A stretch of DNA of 64,000 bases from Desulfosporosinus sp. Sb-LF (GTDB taxonomy: Bacteria; Bacillota; Desulfitobacteriia; Desulfitobacteriales; Desulfitobacteriaceae). The DNA lies in assembly GCF_004766055.1 (NCBI RefSeq), contig NZ_SPQR01000003.1, forward strand, positions 326,780 through 390,779, written 5' to 3'. This document shows positions 45,775 through 56,067 of this stretch, one piece after another. A program made the position numbers and the translations under genes. Numbering within the stretch: position 1 is the first letter of the stretch; each line of letters begins with the position of its first letter. The notes under the pieces are model-generated. The model searched no databases, was not told the origin of the DNA, and saw only the letters and a list, made by a program, of their open reading frames with translations.

Positions 45775-46302
45775 ATGGCTTCAGAAGCAAATAATGAAAA
45801 TAAACCAAGGGAACAACCTATACATAGAAGTACGAAAAGAATTATCTTGATAACAACTCTTGTAATAGTCGCTTTAAGTGTCCTAATGTTTTTAACTATG
45901 CATTTTACATCTCAACCAAATTTCTGTGCAAGTTGTCATCAAATTCGTCAGCCAGTGGCTAGTTGGAGCGTAGGAGCTCACAAAAGTGTAACCTGTCTCG
46001 ATTGCCATGCAAATCCGGGTACCGTTGGATACGTATCACGAAAATTCAAAGGATTAGGAGAAGTTTATCTCCAGCTTACCAATCAAGTTCCTACTACTCT
46101 TGTGGCCAAGTACAACATACAAACCTGTATCGTATGTCATACAGGACAGAATGGATATTATCCAAATGCTAAAAATATTAAACTTACATCTGGGCCATTG
46201 GCTCCTAAATCTTCTCATGAAGAAATTCTTCAAAACAACGTTTCCTGTCTCGTCTGTCATCGATACGTTGCCCACGGTGAACCTCAAGGGTCAACACCAT
46301 AA
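45775..46302 (+). CDS. NapC/NirT-type tetraheme cytochrome c
   Basis: 175 residues: an N-terminal membrane anchor (about 24-44) and an extracytoplasmic domain with four CXXCH sites (CASCH, CLDCH, CIVCH, CLVCH). Proteins of this type oxidise menaquinol and pass electrons to extracytoplasmic reductases. Very strong ribosome binding site (GAGGAGGTGAT). Paired with the six-heme lipoprotein 39 bases downstream. Confidence 0.93.
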   Translation: MASEANNENKPREQPIHRSTKRIILITTLVIVALSVLMFLTMHFTSQPNFCASCHQIRQPVASWSVGAHKSVTCLDCHANPGTVGYVSRKFKGLGEVYLQLTNQVPTTLVAKYNIQTCIVCHTGQNGYYPNAKNIKLTSGPLAPKSSHEEILQNNVSCLVCHRYVAHGEPQGSTP

Positions 46303-46341
46303 AATAACTACTTTCAAAATAATTCAAAGGGAGGAACCATT

Positions 46342-47415
46342 ATGATCCGAAAAAAACATCTTATGACATCCATAATTTCACTAGCATTTTTAGCGGTCTT
46401 AACAGTGGGTTGCAATACAGCTCAAACTCCCACAACTCCCACCCCACCAGCGGCTCAACCTACCGGAGTAACCAAGATCGCTTATGTTGGAGATGACACG
46501 TGTAAACAGTGTCACCCTACAAAATTGGACAATGTCCCTCATACCCAACATTACCAAGCCTTTAAACCCATTTCTGATTTTCCGCTAGACAAGCCCTTGG
46601 GTTCTATCACCGTTTTCGATTCAGTCAACACCGAAAAGCCAACGTCTACAACGATCGATTTATCGAAGGCCAAAATCTACGGAGTTCAGATGAACGACTA
46701 TATTATTGCAGAAGTACCCGCTGCAGCTGGATTCAAAGAAAAGCTCTATCGTATTGCCGCCCTTAAAAAGACAAATGATAAATGGCAGGTTCAACCTGCA
46801 AAACAAGCCGACGTAGATAAGGATGGCAAGCCCGACTGGACTGCGGAAAGCTTCAGTTCTTGTGCGAAATGCCATGCACCTGGAATCAATAATGCTTCGC
46901 CTAATTATGGTTTATCCTGCGAATCGTGTCATGGTCCGGGTGGAACCCATGCCAGCGCCACCGATAAAAAGGGAACTATGAGCCTTGAAACCGCTAGCAC
47001 TTCCTGTTTGGGTTGTCATAAGAGCGATCCTATAAAAGATGCCCAAGGGAATTTCACGACAGACAACCATCATGGTACTCGTGACTATTTCGCAAGTAAA
47101 CATGCTCAGAGTTCCCAAGTTAATGGATGTTTGACTTGTCATAACCCACATAAAGCTAATGCCAGTGGTGCCCTACTCCGAGCAGATAAACCAGCAGATA
47201 TTTGTGTTACATGTCATGCTGGGAAAAACTTAGATCCTGATACCATTATGTGGAAAAACCCGAGTGATCCCTATGGACACATCACAAGGGATCACAGCTT
47301 CGGAGCTATCAAATACCCAGATCTCGGAGATGACCCTGCAACTAAGCCTACTGAGATAAAGAATCCTACTGTTATCGATTTGGTCAAAAAAAGTTTGCCA
47401 GAACTAGCGAAATAA
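46342..47415 (+). CDS. Six-heme cytochrome c lipoprotein
   Basis: 357 residues with a lipoprotein signal (LAVLTVGC lipobox near residue 24), a Thr/Pro-rich linker, then six CXXCH sites (CKQCH, CAKCH, CESCH, CLGCH, CLTCH, CVTCH) in a cytochrome c554/multiheme-like arrangement. No CX2CK site of NrfA-type nitrite reductase is present. Likely the acceptor of the NapC-like protein on the outer face of the membrane; it could be a terminal reductase or a carrier to an outside acceptor. Followed by a terminator. Confidence 0.9.
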   Translation: MIRKKHLMTSIISLAFLAVLTVGCNTAQTPTTPTPPAAQPTGVTKIAYVGDDTCKQCHPTKLDNVPHTQHYQAFKPISDFPLDKPLGSITVFDSVNTEKPTSTTIDLSKAKIYGVQMNDYIIAEVPAAAGFKEKLYRIAALKKTNDKWQVQPAKQADVDKDGKPDWTAESFSSCAKCHAPGINNASPNYGLSCESCHGPGGTHASATDKKGTMSLETASTSCLGCHKSDPIKDAQGNFTTDNHHGTRDYFASKHAQSSQVNGCLTCHNPHKANASGALLRADKPADICVTCHAGKNLDPDTIMWKNPSDPYGHITRDHSFGAIKYPDLGDDPATKPTEIKNPTVIDLVKKSLPELAK

Positions 47416-47428
47416 ACTTTTAAACAGA

Positions 47429-47462
47429 CAAAGAGCCTCAACGATGAGGCTCTTTGTCTTTA
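47429..47462 (+). terminator. Rho-independent terminator
   Basis: CAAAGAGCCTCA / TGAGGCTCTTTG, four-base loop, then TCTTTACTT. Confidence 0.8.
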
Positions 47463-47590
47463 CTTATCGTAATCTTTTCCAAGACAATTTAATTCTTAAG
47501 CAGGATTATAGTATTTTAATGTAGAAGATGTTGAATAATCTGTAAAGCTCTCGAGCAACCAGATATACGTGTTGTGTAGGAGTAAAGATT

Positions 47591-48796
47591 ATGAAACTCC
47601 CTTCCCTATCTAAACTAACGCGTACCTACGTCTTGGCCTTAAGTCTAATTGCTTTTCTTACCATCGCCAGTATCATAGCACTCCATCAACTGATACTAAC
47701 TCAGTCTGATAGCGCTCGGCTCATAAATGTAAGTGGGTCGCAACGCTGGTTGTCTCAAAAGGCAGCCCTTCTTAGTACACAGCTTGTTTATGCCTCTACT
47801 ACTGGTGAGCGTGATCAATTCAGAAGGCAATTGCAGAGTACCCTTGGGAAAATACAAGAGAACCATCAAGAATTAGTCAGTGGTGCTCCACAATCGAATT
47901 TGCCAATACAATTATCTCGGCAAATGCAGGCGATGTATTTTAGCCCACCCACGAATTTGCAAGTGCGCATTGAACGTTATACATCTGAAGCTCTAGATTT
48001 AGCAAATGAACCAGTTGATTTGCTCACCCCTGATAATCCTCATTTGACTTATCTTTTGCAAAATACGGAAGCGTTATTGGAATCCCTCAATCGAATCGTA
48101 TCCCAATACCAACGAGAAAGTGAGGCAAGAGTCCAGCGACTCCAGATGTTGGAAACAGCCAGTGGCGGGATTATTATTTTAACCCTAACTTTTCTGGGAC
48201 TGTATACTTTTCGCCCTTTAGCCAATACTTTACTAGAAGAGAGGGCTCAATTGGAACGAGCTAATCAGGAACTAAGCTACCTATCCTCAATTGATGGATT
48301 AACCGGCATTGCCAATCGTAGATACTTTGATCAATTTCTTGCTCAACTATGGTCTCTAGCTGCTCGCAATAGCGAACCCATAGCACTCATTATGTGTGAC
48401 ATCGACTTCTTCAAAGCGTATAATGATACTTACGGTCACCTCCAAGGCGACGAATGTCTTAAAAAGGTAGCCGCTGCTATAAAAAGATCCCTACAGCGTC
48501 AAGTGGATTTAGCCGCTCGTTACGGTGGCGAAGAATTTGTTGTAGTTCTTCCTAACACCGATGTGAAAGGTGCTCTAATAGTAGCTGAATCTTTACGGGC
48601 CAACGTCGAAAGTCTTGAAATACCCCATCACTCTTCCTCTGTTACACAAAAAGTAACAATTAGTTTAGGAGTTGCTATTGGATTAGCTAATCCTACTGTT
48701 TTACCTTCAACCTTAATTGAATCGGCAGATATTGCTCTTTATGAAGCGAAACAGAATGGTCGTAACTGTCACAAATTGGCCAGTAGTTCCTCTTAG
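47591..48796 (+). CDS. Membrane diguanylate cyclase with PilJ-type sensor
   Basis: 401 residues: transmembrane helix (about 12-32), an extracellular helical domain of the PilJ/NarX-like type (NVSGSQRWLSQKA near 44), a second membrane helix (about 195-215) and a GGDEF domain (about 235-395) with active GGEEF and an upstream RQVD inhibitory site. It should make cyclic di-GMP. Related sensor domains in NarX bind nitrate/nitrite, so an anion signal is possible. AGGAG before the ATG. Confidence 0.92.
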   Translation: MKLPSLSKLTRTYVLALSLIAFLTIASIIALHQLILTQSDSARLINVSGSQRWLSQKAALLSTQLVYASTTGERDQFRRQLQSTLGKIQENHQELVSGAPQSNLPIQLSRQMQAMYFSPPTNLQVRIERYTSEALDLANEPVDLLTPDNPHLTYLLQNTEALLESLNRIVSQYQRESEARVQRLQMLETASGGIIILTLTFLGLYTFRPLANTLLEERAQLERANQELSYLSSIDGLTGIANRRYFDQFLAQLWSLAARNSEPIALIMCDIDFFKAYNDTYGHLQGDECLKKVAAAIKRSLQRQVDLAARYGGEEFVVVLPNTDVKGALIVAESLRANVESLEIPHHSSSVTQKVTISLGVAIGLANPTVLPSTLIESADIALYEAKQNGRNCHKLASSSS

Positions 48797-48848
48797 TACC
48801 AGTCAATATTTTACATTTTAAACAGATTAAATTTCAGGAGGTTCAATC

Positions 48849-50045
48849 ATGAGTTTTGAAATTAACAAAAGTGTCCAATGGGTTGGTAAAATCGACTGGG
48901 AATTAAAAAAGTTTCATGGGGATGAATACTCTACACACCGAGGCTCCAGTTACAACTCATTTCTTGTACGCGACGAAAAGATAGCCCTTATCGATACCGT
49001 TTGGACACCTTTCGCTAAAGAATTTGTTACTAATTTAAAGAACGAAATCGATTTAAATACGATCGATTATATCATTGCTAATCATGGTGAACCCGATCAC
49101 AGTGGGGCTTTACCCGAATTAATGAAGGAAATTCCTAACACCCCCATTTATTGCACCGCCAATGCCATCAAATCCTTAAAGGGCCAGTATCATCAGGATT
49201 GGAATTTCGTACCTGTCAAAACAGGGGACAAACTAAGCCTTGGATCCAAAGAGTTTGTTTTTGTCGAAGCAAGAATGCTCCATTGGCCTGATACGATGTT
49301 TACATACATGACCGGGGATAATATCCTATTTAGCAATGACGGTTTTGGTCAGCACTTAGCTTCTGAGCACATGTTCAATGACTTAGTCGACCAAGCCGAG
49401 TTATATCAGGAAGCCCTTAAGTATTATGCTAACATCTTAACTCCTTTCAGCAAATTTGTGGAAAACAAAATCAATGAGATCTTAAGCTTTAATTTGCAAG
49501 TCGATATGATTTGCCCGAGTCATGGTATCATTTGGCGGGACAACCCTTTGCAGATTGTTAACAAATATATGGAATGGGCTAAGGATTACCAAGAAAACCA
49601 AATTACAATCGTCTACGATACTATGTGGAACAGCACCCGGCAAATGGCCGAAAAGATTGCCGCTGGGATCAAACTAAGTGACAATGAGGTTACTGTCAAA
49701 TTGTTTAATTCTAATTCCACCCATACCGACAAAAATGACATTATTTCAGAAGTTTTTAAGTCAAAGGCGGTCCTTGTAGGTTCACCGACTATTAATAAAG
49801 GAATCCTTTTCTCCGTTGCCGGGATACTAGAAATGATTAAAGGATTAGGATTCAAAAATAAAAAAGCAGCTTCCTTTGGTAGTTATGGTTGGAGTGGTGA
49901 AAATACAAAGCTTATTTCAGCCGAATTAAGCAAAGGCGGGTTCGAAGTCCTCAATGATGGACTTAAGGCGACTTGGAACCCCGATAACGATGCTTTAACG
50001 AATTGCGAAGAATTTGGACGACGTATCGGAGAAGCTCTTAAGTAA
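48849..50045 (+). CDS. Flavodiiron protein (A-type flavoprotein, O2/NO reductase)
   Basis: 398 residues: metallo-beta-lactamase domain with the diiron ligands (HGEPDHSG, ...DNILFSNDGFGQH, PSHGIIWR) and a C-terminal flavodoxin domain (TMWNSTRQMAEKIA near 260). These enzymes reduce O2 to water or NO to N2O and protect anaerobes. AGGAGG before the ATG. It has no fused rubredoxin, and none is adjacent. Confidence 0.95.
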   Translation: MSFEINKSVQWVGKIDWELKKFHGDEYSTHRGSSYNSFLVRDEKIALIDTVWTPFAKEFVTNLKNEIDLNTIDYIIANHGEPDHSGALPELMKEIPNTPIYCTANAIKSLKGQYHQDWNFVPVKTGDKLSLGSKEFVFVEARMLHWPDTMFTYMTGDNILFSNDGFGQHLASEHMFNDLVDQAELYQEALKYYANILTPFSKFVENKINEILSFNLQVDMICPSHGIIWRDNPLQIVNKYMEWAKDYQENQITIVYDTMWNSTRQMAEKIAAGIKLSDNEVTVKLFNSNSTHTDKNDIISEVFKSKAVLVGSPTINKGILFSVAGILEMIKGLGFKNKKAASFGSYGWSGENTKLISAELSKGGFEVLNDGLKATWNPDNDALTNCEEFGRRIGEALK

Positions 50046-50053
50046 TAACAACT

Positions 50054-50099
50054 AAAAAAGCAAGGTGAGCATTTTAAACGCTTACCTTGCTTTTTTTAT
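50054..50099. terminator. Bidirectional terminator
   Basis: AAAAAAGCAAGGTgAGC / GCTtACCTTGCTTTTTTT stem between the flavodiiron gene and the converging phosphoesterase gene. Confidence 0.85.
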
Positions 50100-50191
50100 A
50101 CTCATTCCTAATAATAACTCATTTTTAATCTTCATAAGGGACAAATAATTTGAATCCTTTTTAATACCTTAATGGAACTACCTTATAATGC

Positions 50192-51352
50192 CTACTGTTT
50201 AAAGGTAATCATAATATCTACAATTTCCGGAGTATTACCCACCCGAATCGGCGGTCCCCAAGTCCCATAACCCGAAGAAACGATAAGTTGAAAATTTCCC
50301 TTGCGAAGCAGTCCCCAGTCGTCTTCGAAGATACGGTGCGTGATAAATCGAATGGGAAACAATTGGCCAACGTGCGTGTGTCCGGACAATTGCAAATCCA
50401 CCCCTTGTTCAGCAGGCTCTTCTAATTGCGATGGTTGATGATCCATTAATATAATCGGAAGAGAATGGTTTACTCCTTGCATGATGGTTTCTAAGTCTTG
50501 CCTCTTAACACCGTTGAAACGCGCCCCCGAACGATCATCTCGCCCCATTAGATAAAAACTTCCGTCGATCTCCTGGGAGCTGTCCCGTAGTACCTTAACC
50601 CCTGCTTCCCCTAGGTACCTTATAGCTTCCTCGGCATTCCCGCCAATATACTCATGGTTACCCAGTACCGCAAAAACACCGTACGGAGCACTCAGTTTTC
50701 GAAAGTTATCGGAAACTTGTTGTTTATTAGACGATTCAATATTCTCGTCAAACACATCCCCCGCAAATAGAACGAGATCGGGTTTTAGTTTATTAACCGT
50801 ATTGACCATTTTTGTAAGATGATCGTTATGAACGATTGTTCCTAAATGGATATCTGAAACCATAACAATATGCAACTGTTTTAGCTGCCCCGCTTGTTTA
50901 GGAATTGACAAATCATAATGATTTACCCGAGGATGGCGAGCATTCCATGCCCCATAACTTACAATACCAACAACCAATATAAAAATAAAGAATCCTAAAG
51001 CGGGGTTTAAGCTCCGTTTTATTTCCGGTGGTACAAGTCGAAAAAAGTGGTCGATCAATCGTAGTAAATCTAACACTGCGATCGCTAATAAGAAGTACCA
51101 CATAAAAGCCAGCCAATAAGCCCCTACTAGGGTCAATCCTTCGTATATAACTTTAGGTAGAAACCTCTGACTAAATCGGCTAAATAAATAGGATAAGGAC
51201 AACAGCCAAAAAGCTAGCCAAAATACTCTAGGACTTAAAAAGGGGACAAAGTTAAATAAGGCCTGCCACCCACGCAAACCAATGTAATAGTTAAGTCCAC
51301 CATAAATCAGAAAAATAACACTACCCACCAAAATATAAAAAGGGGTTACCAT
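50192..51352 (-). CDS. Membrane-associated metallophosphoesterase
   Basis: 386 residues: four to five N-terminal hydrophobic segments (about 1-145), then a calcineurin-like catalytic domain with SDIHLGT, GDVFDE, GNHEY and GHTHVGQ. It resembles YkuE/YaeI-type phosphohydrolases of lipid A-like or other membrane substrates; substrate unknown. ATG 51352 is preferred since GGAGGTG lies upstream; a TTG at 51373 is part of that site. Confidence 0.9.
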   Translation of the reverse strand: MVTPFYILVGSVIFLIYGGLNYYIGLRGWQALFNFVPFLSPRVFWLAFWLLSLSYLFSRFSQRFLPKVIYEGLTLVGAYWLAFMWYFLLAIAVLDLLRLIDHFFRLVPPEIKRSLNPALGFFIFILVVGIVSYGAWNARHPRVNHYDLSIPKQAGQLKQLHIVMVSDIHLGTIVHNDHLTKMVNTVNKLKPDLVLFAGDVFDENIESSNKQQVSDNFRKLSAPYGVFAVLGNHEYIGGNAEEAIRYLGEAGVKVLRDSSQEIDGSFYLMGRDDRSGARFNGVKRQDLETIMQGVNHSLPIILMDHQPSQLEEPAEQGVDLQLSGHTHVGQLFPIRFITHRIFEDDWGLLRKGNFQLIVSSGYGTWGPPIRVGNTPEIVDIMITFKQ

Positions 51353-51533
51353 CTGAATTAATTTCACCTCCAAATAATAATTTTATATTCAGTTGAAAGT
51401 TCTCCTAAAGTTAGAATAATCCTCTTTTCACGTACCTCGTAATAATCACAATTATCTGGTCCTGAAATCATAGAACTTACAAAGAATGAACAAACTAGGT
51501 CAAAAATAGTTTGCTACGAAAGGAAAGACCGGA

Positions 51534-52745
51534 ATGGATATTTCTCTTGAAGATGTATATAAGGCTAGAGAAACATTAAAAGGAGTTACCTATAAAACCA
51601 CGTTAGTATATAACCCCATTATAAGCGCCATGTGTAACAACCAAGTCTTTGTAAAAATGGAAAACCTCCAACATACAGGCTCCTTCAAGCTAAGAGGAGC
51701 GTACAACAAGATTGCTCATTTGACTGCGGAGGAAAAGCAAAAGGGCGTGATTGCTTCGTCTGCAGGCAACCATGCCCAGGGTGTAGCCGTAGCTGCTACC
51801 GCCTTCGGCATCAAGTCGACCATAGTCATGCCCAAATATGCTCCCCTCTCCAAAGCAACAGCAACACGCCGTTATGGCGCAGAGGTTATTTTTCACGGTG
51901 AAGTTTATGACGAGGCTTACGAGGAAGCCCAGCGTATACAAGAAGAGACTCATGCAACATTTATTCATCCCTTTAATGATCCACTGGTGATTGCCGGTCA
52001 GGGAACCATTGCTTTGGAAATCCTTGATGATCTGCCTGATGTTGAAGTCGTCGTAGTACCCATTGGTGGCGGTGGATTGATCTCAGGAGTTTCCCTGGCA
52101 CTCAAAACGTTGAAACCGGACGTCCAGATTGTTGGTGTTCAAAGTAAAAATATACCTTCGATGCAGGAATCTATTTCGGAGAACCGAATCATGACAGTCC
52201 ACGGAATTCCGACCATTGCCGATGGTATTGCTGTTAAAACGCCAGGTGCTATACCATTTGAACTCGTCAAAAAATATGTTGACGAAATAGTAACTGTAGA
52301 CGAGGACGAAATTGCCAGTGCAATGCTTTTGTTTTTAGAAAGTGCCAAAGTCGTTGCAGAAGGTGCCGGTGCAGCTCCGGTTGCAGCTATCATAAATTGC
52401 CTTTCCCATTATAAGAATCGCAAAATGGTTGCGATACTAAGCGGTGGCAATGTAGATGTCAACATTCTCGCCCGAACAATCGACAAGGGACTTGTAAAAA
52501 ATGGACGCAAATGTTTCCTAACCACCGTTATTAGTGACCGTCCTGGGGCTCTAGCACAACTACTGCAGTTAATCGCCAGCATGGGCGCAAATGTCCTTGC
52601 GGTTACACACAGGCGAGAAACCCTAGATATTCCAGTGAGTTATGCTAAGGTGGAACTCGAATTAGAGACCACGGATGCAGAACAAGTGCAAACGATTAAG
52701 CAACTACTTGAGAAAAACTATTACCACGTTAAAATTCAGGTATGA
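51534..52745 (+). CDS. Threonine ammonia-lyase with ACT domain
   Basis: 403 residues of the fold-type II PLP family, converting threonine to 2-oxobutanoate. The PLP lysine is in GSFKLRGAYNK near 55, SSAGNHAQG near 80, GGGGLISG near 180, and a C-terminal ACT domain spans about 328-403 (ISDRPGALAQLLQLIA). With one short ACT domain it resembles the catabolic/clostridial TdcB-like enzymes. The strand it is on and neighbouring genes give no operon context. Confidence 0.94.
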   Translation: MDISLEDVYKARETLKGVTYKTTLVYNPIISAMCNNQVFVKMENLQHTGSFKLRGAYNKIAHLTAEEKQKGVIASSAGNHAQGVAVAATAFGIKSTIVMPKYAPLSKATATRRYGAEVIFHGEVYDEAYEEAQRIQEETHATFIHPFNDPLVIAGQGTIALEILDDLPDVEVVVVPIGGGGLISGVSLALKTLKPDVQIVGVQSKNIPSMQESISENRIMTVHGIPTIADGIAVKTPGAIPFELVKKYVDEIVTVDEDEIASAMLLFLESAKVVAEGAGAAPVAAIINCLSHYKNRKMVAILSGGNVDVNILARTIDKGLVKNGRKCFLTTVISDRPGALAQLLQLIASMGANVLAVTHRRETLDIPVSYAKVELELETTDAEQVQTIKQLLEKNYYHVKIQV

Positions 52746-53742
52746 GTTGCATTGGAATACTACAAACCTTTGTTTGAAGTAATAACCATATATTTCTTAA
52801 AGGCCTTGACAATAAAAACACTGTTGTTAAGCTGTGGCGGGAGACCCTCCCTTATCAATTCAAGAAGTAAGTAATGAACTTCAAGGAACTCCTCCAAGTC
52901 GTCAATGTGGTCCATTACCAGGAACCATACTCCGAATTTTATTCCAGCAGGCGCAGTCGTTAATCTCCTCAACCTCATTGAAATTGATTCACCCAGTGGC
53001 GTCTGTCTAATTGTTTTTCACCATTCCAAGGCGGTGGATCTAGCGGAATGAATCTCCAACAATTATCAGTTCAGTGGCAAAATATAATTATTGCCACTGA
53101 ACATAGCCCTTAAACTGCCTTAGTCCAAGAACCTTAATGGCAGAACGCGCCTCAATGGTACTTATGGGGGGTATAATTACTAAGTATTTTACACTGGGTT
53201 AGACATAATCTTATAATAGAATTGCTTGAACTACTTAGAAGGTACAGTTGTCGTTGTAAGAAATCAGAAAATAAAGATTTTAAAGCATATGGACGTGGAT
53301 TACAAAACACAATTACATTTACAAAAAGTAGGAACTAACCTTTGTAAAAAGAGTATAAGCATAGGATTATTAGTGGCAACTTTTAGCTTAGACGAGATGT
53401 TGCTGGGGATAGTGTATTCGGATTTTGATAGTGGTATAAAGGAAGTTACTTCGACTACCTTCTTTCGTTAACGGCTGTTGGCCTTATCGAGTTAACGAAG
53501 TGTTACCTCAGATAATGATTATGGTACAAGCGCCATGTAATTTTTTTGGTTAGATAGGATCCTCTTCACACACTATGAGCGCACACATGATCCTACTACC
53601 TATGAAGCAACGAAACCCTAGTCATTTACGTTATAAAGCGAAAGCCTAGGCTTTCGCTTTATAATTACTTTCGCCAAGTCGCCAAGGAAAGATTCTCGAT
53701 AATGACTTCATCAATCATTTATAGCAGAGGGGACTTTATGAA
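52746..53742. other. About 1 kb gene-poor spacer with decayed DNA
   Basis: A minus frame at 52760-52978 (72 codons) and a plus frame at 53226-53471 (81 codons, TTG start) have no match I recognise and may be fragments. Structures: inverted repeat TTCAGTGGCAA / TTGCCACTGAA (53070-53080, 53091-53101) and a perfect 34-bp palindrome at 53633-53666. Promoter of the chemoreceptor must be at the right end. Confidence 0.5.
53633..53666. repeat. Perfect 34-bp palindrome
   Basis: TTATAAAGCGAAAGCCT followed at once by its complement, no loop. About 75 bases before the chemoreceptor start. May act as a terminator or operator. Confidence 0.75.
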
Positions 53743-55806
53743 ATGAAATTTAAGAGTATTCAAACACAGTTTTTAGTAATTTCGGTAATTATAATTTTAA
53801 TTACGCTTGCAACAGTAGGTAGTATAGTTAGCTACGAGGTGACTCAACAGACCAAAAACGATTACTATAATCATTCGAACGAACAGATGAAAATTGCGGA
53901 GAAATCTATTAAAATCTTTTATGATCAAATAGATAAAGACATCAATATGATGGCTTCAAACCCATTGATCATGAAAGCAAGCAGTGGAATCACGTCTTAC
54001 GCAAATAATAGTCAAAAAACTGAAATGACGCCCTCAAAAAATGGGGGATTAGAGCAAGAAATTTATGAAGTCTTTAGACATTATGCGGATACTCATCCTG
54101 GTACAATGTACGTCTATTTCGGAACAGAAAAAGGTTCTTATCTCCAGTGGCCTGAAACCAGTATTCCAGAAAAATTTAATCCACCTGAAAAAGACTGGTA
54201 TAAAACCGGCTTAAGCGGAAGTGGGGCTATTGTGAGAACAGCACCCTACATTGATGGTATTTCTAATGCAATGATTACAAGCAATGTTAGGTCCTTTAAT
54301 GATGCTAATGGAACTCGGATTGGCACAATAGGAATCGATGTGCAGCAGTCAGTTATTAGTAATATGTTAAGTTCTATGAAAACTGGTAAGACAGGATTTT
54401 CGATGATAGTCCACAATACAGGGGTTATTTTAGCAGATGGAAATAATCCGAAAAACAACTTCAAAAAAATAGACGAGATTAAGATTGTGGGATTAGACAA
54501 GCTATTGTCAAAAGACTTAAAGTCTTTTGATGTAACTATTGACGGAATAAAATATATAGTTAATCCATATAAAGTTTCCGGAACCGACTGGATTTTGGCA
54601 TCATTAATGTCAGAGAACGAATTAACAGAGGGTTCTAGAAGAATATCCCTTATGGTTCTAGGTATTTCAGTAATTATGCTGATCATTACAATCATATTAA
54701 TTACAATCACCACAAAAAGAATTACTAAACCTATCATAAAATCCTCTGAATATTTAGAAGTCGTTGCAAGCGGAGACTTTTCACGAGAGGTTGACCCTAA
54801 GTTCCTATCCAGAAACGATGAAATAGGGTCAATTACTAATGCAATAAATGATATGAGAAATTCTTTAAAACAATTAGTAAATAGTATTAAGAATGAATCT
54901 TCAACTATAGAAGAAGAAGTACATGATGTAATGAATAACGTTACTAATCTAACTACGAGTCTGGAAGAGATATCTGCTACAACAGAAGAGTTGGCTGCAA
55001 GTATGGAAGAAACTTCTGCAGCATCCCAAGAGATGTCAGCAACTTCACAGGAGATAGAAAAAGCTGTTCGGTTAATTGCAGAAAAGTCTCAACAAGGTGC
55101 AGTCTCAGCAAAGAAAATCACAAAGAGAGCAGAAGATACTAAGAAGAATGTTGATGCCGCCCAAAAGAAAGCTTATGACATATTTATAGATACTAAAGAG
55201 AAGTTGGAACAGGCAATAATAGAATCCAAGGTAGTTAATCAAATACATTTATTAACAGAATCCATCATGCAGATAACTGAACAAACCAACTTGCTTGCAT
55301 TAAATGCTGCTATTGAAGCTGCTAGAGCAGGTGAAGCTGGAAGAGGATTCTCAGTTGTTTCAGAAGAAATAAGAAAACTTGCAGAGCAATCAAAAGGCGC
55401 TGTTATGCAAATACAGGATGTTACTACGAAAGTAACAAGCTCAGTAGATAATCTCTCAAATAGTTCTAATAGCCTGCTGTCTTTCGTGTCTATCGATGTA
55501 GATAATGATTATAAGGTTATGTTGGATGTAGCAGAGAAATATAACGAAGATGCTCAATTTGTAGATGAGCTTGTATCAGAATTCAGTGCTACCTCTGTGC
55601 AACTTCTGGCTTCTATACAAAATATTTCAGCTGCCATTGATGGGGTAGCTCAAGCAGCTAATGAAGGTGCGAGCGGAACTACCGATATAGCAAATCGAGC
55701 TACCGAGGTAAACAACAAATCTAATGATGTTAAGGAACAGGTTTTGAAGGCCATAGAGAGTGCTAATAAATTAAAAGAAGAAACAACGAGATTTATAATC
55801 GATTAA
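53743..55806 (+). CDS. Methyl-accepting chemotaxis protein with dCACHE sensor
   Basis: 687 residues: membrane helix (about 10-30), dCACHE-type extracellular domain (about 40-290, with WYKTGL and [11 protein letters not shown]), second helix (about 302-322), HAMP (about 325-380) and a cytoplasmic signalling domain with the hairpin tip around [19 protein letters not shown] near 515. ATG 53743 follows GAGGGG; an earlier ATG at 53738 runs into a stop. Transcribed alone and followed by a strong terminator. Ligand unknown. Confidence 0.94.
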   Translation: MKFKSIQTQFLVISVIIILITLATVGSIVSYEVTQQTKNDYYNHSNEQMKIAEKSIKIFYDQIDKDINMMASNPLIMKASSGITSYANNSQKTEMTPSKNGGLEQEIYEVFRHYADTHPGTMYVYFGTEKGSYLQWPETSIPEKFNPPEKDWYKTGLSGSGAIVRTAPYIDGISNAMITSNVRSFNDANGTRIGTIGIDVQQSVISNMLSSMKTGKTGFSMIVHNTGVILADGNNPKNNFKKIDEIKIVGLDKLLSKDLKSFDVTIDGIKYIVNPYKVSGTDWILASLMSENELTEGSRRISLMVLGISVIMLIITIILITITTKRITKPIIKSSEYLEVVASGDFSREVDPKFLSRNDEIGSITNAINDMRNSLKQLVNSIKNESSTIEEEVHDVMNNVTNLTTSLEEISATTEELAASMEETSAASQEMSATSQEIEKAVRLIAEKSQQGAVSAKKITKRAEDTKKNVDAAQKKAYDIFIDTKEKLEQAIIESKVVNQIHLLTESIMQITEQTNLLALNAAIEAARAGEAGRGFSVVSEEIRKLAEQSKGAVMQIQDVTTKVTSSVDNLSNSSNSLLSFVSIDVDNDYKVMLDVAEKYNEDAQFVDELVSEFSATSVQLLASIQNISAAIDGVAQAANEGASGTTDIANRATEVNNKSNDVKEQVLKAIESANKLKEETTRFIID

Positions 55807-55816
55807 ATACTAAATT

Positions 55817-55862
55817 GGTATGAATAAGAGCTACACATGTGTGTAGCTCTTATTCATACCTC
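55817..55862 (+). terminator. Rho-independent terminator
   Basis: Perfect 20-bp stem GGTATGAATAAGAGCTACAC, four-base loop; T content after the stem is modest. Confidence 0.7.
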
Positions 55863-56020
55863 GTTTAACTTAACCTAACTTTACTCGCTTGCATATTCAA
55901 TGAATATGTAAGCTATTACTTCGTGTCGCTATGCGAAATACTTTTATTACATCCATGACTTTCCCGGTTTGGCATCTATGTTAGCAGCATAAATTCGTAT
56001 TGGGTTCTGGCAGTGTGATT

Positions 56021-56055
56021 AAAAAAGAGGCCGAAGCGCTTGCTCCGGCCTCTTA
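56021..56055 (-). terminator. Terminator of the ribose operon
   Basis: On the minus strand AAGAGGCCGgAGC / GCTtCGGCCTCTT followed by TTTT, just after rbsB. Confidence 0.85.
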
Positions 56056-56067
56056 CCTTGTTCTCTA

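Noticed and set aside
52760..52978. 72-codon minus-strand frame, faintly like a RecO helical segment
   Set aside because: Similarity too weak to support, and the frame has no clear start; not called.
53226..53471. 81-codon plus-strand frame with TTG start
   Set aside because: No convincing ribosome binding site and no family recognised; kept only as part of the spacer description.
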